This document shows, piece by piece, positions 15,252 through 22,700 of a stretch of DNA of 25,078 nucleotides. The stretch's first letter is position 1. Every line of letters begins with the position of its first letter. Source of the stretch: a virus; IMG/VR virus record IMGVR_UViG_3300005735_000046, positions 1 through 25,078 of that record. One strand, written 5' to 3'. The notes under the pieces are model-generated. The model searched no databases. It worked only from the letters and a program-made list of their open reading frames with translations, and was not told where the DNA came from. Position numbers and translations under genes: made by a program.

Positions 15252-16548
15252 ATTTTATATACTTACTTCTGCATCTGGAAGATACTTAGATTGGTTTAAC
15301 CGTACAGGAAAAACCGATACCAGCTTCAAAGCACTGAAATGTCACTTTGATCCTAGGTGGTCTAATATATCATATAAAGATGCAGTAGTAGTAGTAAATA
15401 CATTAAGTAAAGAGTATGAAAAAGAAGTAAGTCAATGGTGTTCAAGTAAAGGAATAGAATGTCATATAACAGAGTCTAATGGCAATCCAGGAAAAGGTAA
15501 AAATGAATTACTAAAAATATTTCAAAAGTCTGATGATGACTATATGGTACAAATAGACGGAGATGATATATTAACCCCTTATGGGGTTAATTTATATAAG
15601 AGTCTTGCAAAAGAAAATGCACCTGACAGTATTATTATTTATCACCAATGGTCACAAAATATAGATAAGTATGGGCAGAGAATATTTGTTAGAATAATGA
15701 ATAACCCTGACAGACCTTCTAATTATAAAAAAGACTATGCTCATTTCGCCACATATGTACCTATGATGTATAAATACCAACAAGAGTATAGAAAGAAAGT
15801 ACAAAAAATGGGCGGTATAAAAAAAGTATGTGATTTATATGCTACCTATACAGGACAAGTACACGCCTTAAACAGAGAGTTAAATGAGACTTATTTTTCT
15901 CATGTAACTAATCAAATGATGGTAGATAATCACTGTAGACCTGTATGGTATTCTAAAAAAGCAGCTAAGTTAAGATTTGATGAAAAAATGAGAATAGGTG
16001 AAGACACAAGATTCTATTTACAATTAAAACATAAACATTACCAAAAAGAATTAGAAGTTAGAAGATTAAAAGAGATTCCCTGTACTTATGTATACAATAA
16101 TATGTATGGCGGTATGGTTGCAGACGAGTCCAATGGCATGACAAATATGGATTGGATGAAATTGTACATGCACAATGTAAGAAAAGATTTAGAAGAAGGA
16201 AGAGTAGGTAAACACCCAAATCTACCTGAACTACCAGTTTTTGTACAAGATGAAGTAAAAGACTATTATATAACGCAAGATTTCGATATAGAAAGATTAG
16301 ACCCAAATAGTAAAGAATATAAAAATATAAAAATGTGTGATGATACTAGGAAAGCACTAAAACAAAAAATAAAACGAATACAAGACGATACTCTTGTACT
16401 AATGCGAAAATTAGTAATGAGTATAGTAGAACGAGGAACACAACCACAGTTAGTATATTTTAAAGACCCTTTAACACCTAATCTTTACTATGCTGTACCT
16501 CAAGATAATAAAATGGAACATTATTTTCAAAAAAGGATAATAGAATGA
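15235..16548 (+). CDS. GT2-like glycosyltransferase with long C-terminal extension, 437 aa
   Basis: GT-A fold pattern: an N-terminal strand (LRFYILTSASGR), then the family segment NGNPGKGKNELLKIFQ preceding DYMVQIDGDDILTPYG. This is the GT2 layout of a conserved N..G.g.arN segment followed by the metal-binding D.DD; here DGDD is at about residues 108-111. The remainder (about 300 residues) is charged, Tyr-rich and unrecognised. Start is uncertain: GTG 15235 (MKKTLRFY) looks natural, GTG 15223 adds four residues, and neither has a clear Shine-Dalgarno. It overlaps the DUF6447-like gene and, by ATGA, the next glycosyltransferase. Donor and acceptor unknown. Confidence 0.78.
   Translation: MKKTLRFYILTSASGRYLDWFNRTGKTDTSFKALKCHFDPRWSNISYKDAVVVVNTLSKEYEKEVSQWCSSKGIECHITESNGNPGKGKNELLKIFQKSDDDYMVQIDGDDILTPYGVNLYKSLAKENAPDSIIIYHQWSQNIDKYGQRIFVRIMNNPDRPSNYKKDYAHFATYVPMMYKYQQEYRKKVQKMGGIKKVCDLYATYTGQVHALNRELNETYFSHVTNQMMVDNHCRPVWYSKKAAKLRFDEKMRIGEDTRFYLQLKHKHYQKELEVRRLKEIPCTYVYNNMYGGMVADESNGMTNMDWMKLYMHNVRKDLEEGRVGKHPNLPELPVFVQDEVKDYYITQDFDIERLDPNSKEYKNIKMCDDTRKALKQKIKRIQDDTLVLMRKLVMSIVERGTQPQLVYFKDPLTPNLYYAVPQDNKMEHYFQKRIIE
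15571..15590 (+). other. Perfect intragenic stem-loop (8-bp arms, 4-base loop)
   Basis: TTAACCCC-TTAT-GGGGTTAA lies inside the GT2-like gene just after the DGDD codons. The arms are perfectly complementary with four G-C pairs at the loop end, and no T-run follows, so it is not a standard terminator. It could slow ribosomes or be a processing site in the long unit 3 transcript, or it may be a chance result of codons for Leu-Thr-Pro-Tyr-Gly-Val-Asn. Confidence 0.5.
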
Positions 16549-17174
16549 AAATCTTTATAGGCTACGAATCTGCATACCCAGAAATGTTTGACGTCTGTGC
16601 AAAAAGCATACTTCGTTACAATTCCAGTCATGAAATCATACCACTCAAAAAATCGGAAATATCCGAATATACTCGTCCATTTCAGAACGAGAGTACAGAA
16701 TTTGCCTTTACTCGTTTTCTAGTACCACAGCTCTGTGACTATGAAGGCGAAGCTTTATTCTGTGATGGAGATTTCTTATGGCTCTGTGACCCTGAAGAAG
16801 TTATGGATTATTTTTCCGATGAACATACAGTTCATGTAGTAAAACATCCTAGTTTCCTCGTCAAACCTAAGAAAATGAAAAACAAGAAAAACCATGCTTA
16901 TCCTAGAAAATACTGGTCAAGTCTTATGCTTTTTAATAATCCTAAGTGTAAAGAACTTACTTATGATTATGTAAACCAAGCCCCAGCGGGTGCATTGCAT
17001 GAGTTACGTTGGGCAGATAGTATAGGGGAACTTCCCGCGCAGTACAATGCCATGGTAAATTATTACAAATTCAAACAACCAAAAGCTCTACACTACACAG
17101 ATGGTGGGCCTTGGTTAAATATAAACGAGTGTTCGGAGTACACAGCAAAATGGATGACAGTTTACAAAAGCTAA
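16545..17174 (+). CDS. GT8-like glycosyltransferase, 209 aa
   Basis: GT-A features: FTRFLVPQLCDYEGEALFCDGDFLWLCD, where the DGD (74-76) is the metal and nucleotide-sugar DXD in the usual R..iP.l.....alY.D.D context. Next come RKYWSSLMLFNNP (the family's S.mlfN segment) and ALHYTDGGPW, matching the terminal H.TdG.PW typical of GT8-like and phage or capsule transferases. It has a good ribosome binding site (AAAAGGA about 7 bases upstream) and starts by ATGA overlap. Short for GT8 but with all three conserved blocks. Likely transfers a hexose; acceptor unknown. It is one of three consecutive glycosyltransferase genes ending the plus-strand unit. Confidence 0.85.
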   Translation: MKIFIGYESAYPEMFDVCAKSILRYNSSHEIIPLKKSEISEYTRPFQNESTEFAFTRFLVPQLCDYEGEALFCDGDFLWLCDPEEVMDYFSDEHTVHVVKHPSFLVKPKKMKNKKNHAYPRKYWSSLMLFNNPKCKELTYDYVNQAPAGALHELRWADSIGELPAQYNAMVNYYKFKQPKALHYTDGGPWLNINECSEYTAKWMTVYKS

Positions 17175-17812
17175 CAAAAGATAAAAATATTATACTTGTG
17201 GGAAATTCAGTAGAGATTCTACAGTATGATTTTGGGGAATACATAGATAGTTTTGACACAGTTGTACGATTTGGAAAAGGTATTCCCGAAGATAAACTAC
17301 ATCAACATATAGGAAGTCGTACAGATATATGGATTACAGGGTGGCTTCGAGTAAATTTACACGAGCATTTTAAAGATGCGTATCCTTTATTTAATCGTTC
17401 TCGTATACACTTGGACAAATACCCTGACCACAGAGGACCTCCGCCTTGGGGGCATGATAATGATATGTTTGATGACAACGAGTTAATGAAAATATTTGAA
17501 TTAGTGGGAGCAAAGAATAATGCTTATGGAAATGGTGCAAGACCAAGTGCAGGGTTTTTGGGTATATTGTTTTTCTTGCAGAAGTGCAAGTGTAAGAGTA
17601 TAACTTTAATTGGTTTTGATTTCTTTGCGAAAAAACTACCTTTTAAAACAGGAGGGGATTACCCATCAAGTTGGCACCTTCCCATAAATTCAACTAATAA
17701 AAATCCCCACAATCCTAATGAAGCTAAGCTAGTTAAGAAGTGGGAAGAAAAAGGTAAATTACATTGGAAAATTCTTTCCGACCTAAATGATGAGATGTTA
17801 AAGTTTACCTAA
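17150..17812 (+). CDS. GT29 sialyltransferase-like glycosyltransferase, 220 aa
   Basis: Starts at ATG 17150 with GGAG upstream; an in-frame TTG at 17111 is less likely. The N-terminal segment VGNS...GEYIDSFDTVVRFGKG (17-44) matches sialylmotif L (VGNs....G..ID..D.V.R.N). RPSAGFLG...CKSITLIGFDFF (131-159) matches sialylmotif S (P..G...l..al..C..v.lyGF.f), and His205 in a C-terminal LHWKIL context resembles sialylmotif VS. GT29 enzymes use CMP-sialic acid or related CMP-sugars. Distant members occur in marine bacteria and viruses, where donors are untested. No membrane anchor, so soluble, unlike Golgi enzymes. It ends 15 bp past the stop of the convergent minus-strand gene. Confidence 0.75.
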   Translation: MDDSLQKLTKDKNIILVGNSVEILQYDFGEYIDSFDTVVRFGKGIPEDKLHQHIGSRTDIWITGWLRVNLHEHFKDAYPLFNRSRIHLDKYPDHRGPPPWGHDNDMFDDNELMKIFELVGAKNNAYGNGARPSAGFLGILFFLQKCKCKSITLIGFDFFAKKLPFKTGGDYPSSWHLPINSTNKNPHNPNEAKLVKKWEEKGKLHWKILSDLNDEMLKFT

Positions 17813-18718
17813 CCTATATCCCACTTTTAATAGTTTACTGGCAGTTTCTTTTTGTCTGTTTGATTTGTATAGTAAATTTTCACACATTCTAGCATTTCTA
17901 TAATTTACAGGTATTCTTGGAATTAAATTAGCATATAAATCCCAAGGAGTAGACAATTGCTGTCCTGCACTCATTTTAGTATATCCATTTTCTAATGCTT
18001 TTGTTGGTAGTGCAATACTCCAAGATTTTCTTAACATTACATTGTAATTTAAATATTCTTTAGCAGGTAAGGCATCCCATTGAATTAGCAAGTCACTTTT
18101 ACCATTCATATATCTAGGCAATAGTCCTCTTTCTCCTTCATGTAATTTTGTGAAGAAGTATTTATTAGTAGAAGCCAATACTCTACTATCATAATCATCA
18201 TAAAAACCATTAGGATAAAACAAGTCATTATCATTTGCATCTTTTAATAAATCATAATTTATCATAAAAAACTCAGTATCCCAATTTGCAGGCATATCTG
18301 CTTTTGCAAAATCTAACATTCCATAATAACTAGAGAATACTTTGTGCCCTACAAATACTTTCTTTCTAGATAAGTGAGCCATTTTTGTTTGGAAAAAACT
18401 TTCTTTTGGTATTTCTTGTGTCCATCCACTTTTTAGAAATAGTCTATTACCTCCTGCGTATAAAATTCTTTTATGTAATCCTCTATCTTTCCAATGCAGT
18501 CTAAGATGTTGGATTGCTCTAGCTGCATAGTCTTTTTTCCAATAGCTTTCGTATATTGTAACATTTGGTATATTTTCAAGTATCCAGGTAACAGGTAAAT
18601 CCGCATAGTCATCCTCATCTACATATAAATGTAAACGATACTCTTCGTCCTTGTCTATAAGAGAAGCTAAAGTGAAGAAACTCCACGTAGGCTTCCATGT
18701 ATGTACTATTTCAATCAT
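17798..18718 (-). CDS. Unrecognised protein, possible glycosyltransferase, 306 aa
   Basis: The last gene of the minus-strand block; the tail overlaps the plus-strand GT29-like gene by 15 bp, so the two transcripts can pair at their 3' ends. The N-terminal part (IEIVHTWKPTWSFFTLASLIDKDEEYRLHLYVDEDD, given in outline) and the later KRILYAGGNRLFLKSGW resemble the strand order of a GT-A transferase, but the expected DXD position reads GGN, so activity cannot be claimed. Other parts are rich in Tyr, Trp and Asp (NGFYDDYDSR). No signal peptide or membrane helix. It overlaps the preceding gene by 8 bp. It may act on fibre or surface glycans given its neighbours, or be a structural accessory; unknown. 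Confidence 0.7.
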   Translation of the reverse strand: MIEIVHTWKPTWSFFTLASLIDKDEEYRLHLYVDEDDYADLPVTWILENIPNVTIYESYWKKDYAARAIQHLRLHWKDRGLHKRILYAGGNRLFLKSGWTQEIPKESFFQTKMAHLSRKKVFVGHKVFSSYYGMLDFAKADMPANWDTEFFMINYDLLKDANDNDLFYPNGFYDDYDSRVLASTNKYFFTKLHEGERGLLPRYMNGKSDLLIQWDALPAKEYLNYNVMLRKSWSIALPTKALENGYTKMSAGQQLSTPWDLYANLIPRIPVNYRNARMCENLLYKSNRQKETASKLLKVGYRLGKL

Positions 18719-19592
18719 TGTGTTTTCTATACTCCCAAAAATTATTTATGTATAAATCCATTCTATGCTTTGCATCTTTATCAAAGGCAAATATTATGCC
18801 AGAGTTTTTTGCTGAAAGTATTTTTTCTATGCCTGTATAACCATTTGAGTTTCCACACGCATGATAAATGCTTTCATATGTTAATAAACTTTTTTCTCTT
18901 TCTTTTTTTGAATAACTTATCATTCTTAAATGTTTTTTAAGTAATAATGCTATAAGTCCCATCTCACTATTGGGCATAGTAGCCACGTGAGAACATTTCA
19001 TTAGTAATTCCATTCCACCGCTTCTTTTATTTAATACTTTATCTTTACCAAATTTTCTTTTTAATTTGGCTATAAATAATTCCGTAGTAATAGGATGCGG
19101 CTTAATAACATAACCTTCTTCTATGCATTGTTCTATTCTACCCCAGTGTACACACTTCTCTTGTTTACTAAGAAGATTTGTTCCTGGAGGAAACACTACT
19201 TTATCATATTCTTCTTCAATCTCTTTTAAGTGATATTTATTTCGTAAGTTATTTTTAATTTTTTGTAATCGTTCCTTGTCAATTTCAACGTCTGATTTCA
19301 CTATTGCGTTCATTAGTTTATCATTGATTAGTACTGAATTTATTCTCATATATATTCCTGCACCTAAAAAATCTGTATATAACCATTTTCTAATAGTCAT
19401 AAGTTCATTAGTATTAAACCATACATCATAAACAAAATCTACACCTTCTCTAGACTCAGGTATTATTAATTTTTTTAAATTAGATAATTCATTCAAATCT
19501 TTTTGTGGTCTTATGCAAGATCCTGATTTAAATATATGAGTTGACTGGTCTCCGAGTTCTTCAACACTCGACATTGGTACTAGTTTACCCAT
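18711..19592 (-). CDS. KPHP-motif GT-B-like transferase, 293 aa
   Basis: The C-terminal half carries KPHP (164-167) after a hydrophobic strand, and about 40 residues later VATMPNSEMGLIALLLKK (203-220). That pair of segments, K-P-H-P then S/N-S-...-G..AlllgK, is the usual nucleotide-binding pair in GT-B-fold transferases of capsule and teichoic acid synthesis (CDP-glycerol glycerophosphotransferase, polysialyltransferase-like and capsule synthesis families). The N-terminal half is not recognised. No membrane segment. The start overlaps the coiled-coil gene by 8 bp and the end overlaps the next gene by 8 bp. Together with the plus-strand cytidylyltransferase it suggests transfer of a CDP- or CMP-activated unit, which is inference. 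Confidence 0.62.
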   Translation of the reverse strand: MGKLVPMSSVEELGDQSTHIFKSGSCIRPQKDLNELSNLKKLIIPESREGVDFVYDVWFNTNELMTIRKWLYTDFLGAGIYMRINSVLINDKLMNAIVKSDVEIDKERLQKIKNNLRNKYHLKEIEEEYDKVVFPPGTNLLSKQEKCVHWGRIEQCIEEGYVIKPHPITTELFIAKLKRKFGKDKVLNKRSGGMELLMKCSHVATMPNSEMGLIALLLKKHLRMISYSKKEREKSLLTYESIYHACGNSNGYTGIEKILSAKNSGIIFAFDKDAKHRMDLYINNFWEYRKHND

Positions 19593-19752
19593 TTTTTAAT
19601 GTTTTTATTGTTTGTTTTAGTTCTATTATATGTTTTTCTTGCTCTTGTAATCTTTCTTCAAATTGATGTATTGAATCAAATAAAGCATTACCTAAACTTT
19701 CTAATTTATCACTCACGTATTTAGGAGTGATATCTTCTTCTTTTAATCTCAT
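19585..19752 (-). CDS. Small coiled-coil protein, 55 aa
   Basis: Reads MRLKEEDITPKYV..., with AAAGGAA about 7 bases before the ATG as a good ribosome binding site; the stop lies 8 bp inside the next gene. From about residue 17 to 53 it shows a heptad-like pattern (LESLGNALFDSI, then FEERLQEQEKHIIEL, then TIKTLKN) with Leu, Ile and Phe at core positions, predicting one amphipathic helix or short coiled coil. It is directly downstream of the giant fibre gene, so a fibre trimerisation or assembly helper is a reasonable guess. No family recognised. Confidence 0.75.
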   Translation of the reverse strand: MRLKEEDITPKYVSDKLESLGNALFDSIHQFEERLQEQEKHIIELKQTIKTLKNG

Positions 19753-19776
19753 TATTATTCCTTTGGTTAGTTATTA

Positions 19777-22700
19777 TTATTCCGCCCACTTGTTACCATC
19801 CCAGAAAGAGGCGTCAAATGCTTCTGCGCTAGAAACTTCTGTATCAAATATAGTCCCAGCTGCTGATGCAGTAATTCTTTCAAATACTTGTGTAGATGTA
19901 TCGAAAGTTGTTGTAGTTGTAGGAGTTGTTGTCCTAGTTGTATCTGATAATCTACTTGTTTCTATTGTAGTGGTAGTAGTTCTACCTGTTGCATACGTTG
20001 TAGTTCTAGTTGTATTAAATACTGTTGAAGTTCCAAATACTGTTGTTCTGCTTGTGTCTGTACTTCTTGTAGTATTAAATGTAGAGGTCGTACTTCTATC
20101 TGTGCCTGTAGTTCTACTTGTTAATGAAGCTCTGGAAGTTTCAAATGTAGATACTGTATCTTGAGAAGTAACTGTTCCTCTAGTTGTAACAGAGTCTCTA
20201 GAAGTTGCAAATGTAGATACTGTGTCTTTAACTGTAACTGTTCCTCTACTTGTTTCAGAAATTCTAGTAGTATTAAAAGTGGATACTGTATCTTTAGAAG
20301 TAATTGTTCCTCTAGTTGTTCCCGTTGTAGTATTAGTGTCAAATGTAGTAGTAGTGCTTTTACTTGTTCCAGTAGACCTAGTTGTAATGGTTCCTTGAGA
20401 AGTAGCATAAGTTGTTGTTGTTGCTCTACTTGTAAGAGTTACATTACTTGTACCAGTAGCTAAAGTAGTGTTAAATGTAGTTACAGTGTTTTTACTTGTG
20501 CCAGTTGTTCTAGTTGTATCTGAGACTCTAGAAGTATTAAATGTTGTACTTGTATCTTTACTTGTTCCAGTAGACCTAGTTGTAACTGTTCCTCTACTTG
20601 TATTAAATGTTGTTGTTGTACCTCTATCTGTTATTGTTCCCCGTGAAGTATTGAATACTGTTGTTGTTGCTCTACTTGTACCTGTGCTTCTAGAAGACAG
20701 TCTTGAGGTTTGATATGCTGTAGTAAACTCTGTAGTTCTACTTGTATTTGTAGTCTGTGTAGTAGTATAGCTTGTTGACTGTGAAGTACCTGTTGTTCTT
20801 GATGTATTTGTCGCAAAAGATGTATTATACGCAGTTGACTGTGAAGTACCTGTGGCTCTCGCTGTATTCGTAGCTTGTGTAGTAGTATAACTTGTTGACT
20901 GTGAAGTGCCTGTGGCTAAACTTGTATTCGTACTTCTTGTAGTAGCAAATGAAGTGTTATTTGTAAATGTAGTTACCATACTTGTATTCGTACTTCTTGA
21001 AGTAGCAAATGAAGTGTTATTTGTAAATGCAGTTAGTCTACTTGTATTCGTACTTCTTGTAGTAGCAAATGAAGTGTTGTCTACATATGCGGTCAATCTA
21101 CTTGTATTTGTAGAATTTGTAAATGCTGTATTATCTGCATACTCTGTTGTTCTTGCAGTGTTTGTATTATAAGCAGTAGACCTAGTAGTATTATCTGCAT
21201 ACTGTGTTACTCTTGCAGTGTTTGTATTTCTTGTTGTAGCTTGTGAAGTGTTGTCTACATATGCAGTTAGTCTACTTGTATTTGTAGAATTTGTAAATGC
21301 TGTATTTCTTGCAGTATTTGTAGCAAATGATGTATTTCTACTTGTATTTGTTGATCTGGCTGTGTTTGTAGCAAATGCTGTGTTATCTACATATGCAGTT
21401 AACTGACTTGTATTTGTACTTCTTGTAGTACTTCTTGTAGTATTATCTGTAAATTGCGTAACTCTACTTGTATTTGTACTTCTTGTAGTATTATTTGTAA
21501 ATCCTGTAGAATTTGTAAATGCTGTATTATTTGTAAATGCTGTATTTCTTGCAGTATTTGTAGCTTGGGCTGTATTATATGTATAAGTAGTTGTAGTGTT
21601 TGTATTATACACCGTCTGAGTATAACCAGAATAATAAGTAAAGTATGTATATGTAAATGCGGTCGTAGTATTTCTTGCAGTATTTGTCGCAAATGAAGTA
21701 TTATTTGTAAATCCTGTACTTCTTGCTGTATTTGTGCTTCTTGCTGTGGCTGTATTTCTTACTGTGTTCGTAGCAAAGGCTGTATTAACGGCTGCTAACC
21801 CCGTGTTCCTACTTGTATTTGTACCGAATCCTGTATTATAAGAAGTATTAACGCTATATTGAGAAGTTCTTGATGTATTTGTACTTCTTGTAGTATTATT
21901 TGTAAATGCTGTATTATCTGCATACTCTGTGAGTCTACTTGTATTATTTGTAAATCCTGTACTTCTTGCTGTATTTGTATTTACTGCGGCTAATCCTGTA
22001 TTTCTACTTGTGTTTGTAGCAAATGCTGTGTTATAAGAAGTTGAGTTAGTAAACCCTGTACTTCTACTTGTGTTTGTTGAGAACGCTGTATTTCTAGTTG
22101 TACTATTAGTAAATCCTGTACTTCTACTTGTGTTTGTGCTTCTTGCAGTGTTTGTATTTACTGCCGCTAAGCCTGTATTTCTAGTTGTATTTGTAGCCTG
22201 CGTTGTAGTATAACTTGTATTTACTGCAGCTAACCCTGTATTTCTATTTGTGTTTGTAGACTGCGTTGTAGTATAACTTGTATTTACTGCAGCTAAAGCT
22301 GTGTTCTTACTTGTATTTGTAGACTGCGTTGTATTATAACTTGTAGATGCTGTAAATGTAGTTATTGTGTTAAAGGTTGTTGTTCTTGTTGTTGCAAAAG
22401 AAGTGTTATCTACATATGCAGTCGATGTATTAAATGTTGTTGTTCTTGTTGTAGACTGCGAAGTATTATCAGTGTAAGCTGTAGTTGTATCAAACGTTGT
22501 AGTTCTTGTAGTAGCAAATGATGTGCTATTTGTAAATTCAGTTAATCTATTTGTTAATATTACTGTATCAAAAAACGTTGTAAATGTGGTTGTTGTTTCA
22601 TACGCAGTCGTTGTACTTCTTGTAGTATTAAATACTGTAGTAGTAGTAAAATCGGTTGTTGTAGTAAGCGTTGTATTAAAGGTTGTTGTTGTAGTAAATG

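Noticed and set aside
17111-17149. TTG start for the GT29-like gene
   Set aside because: ATG 17150 has GGAG upstream and gives the normal distance to the VGNS motif.
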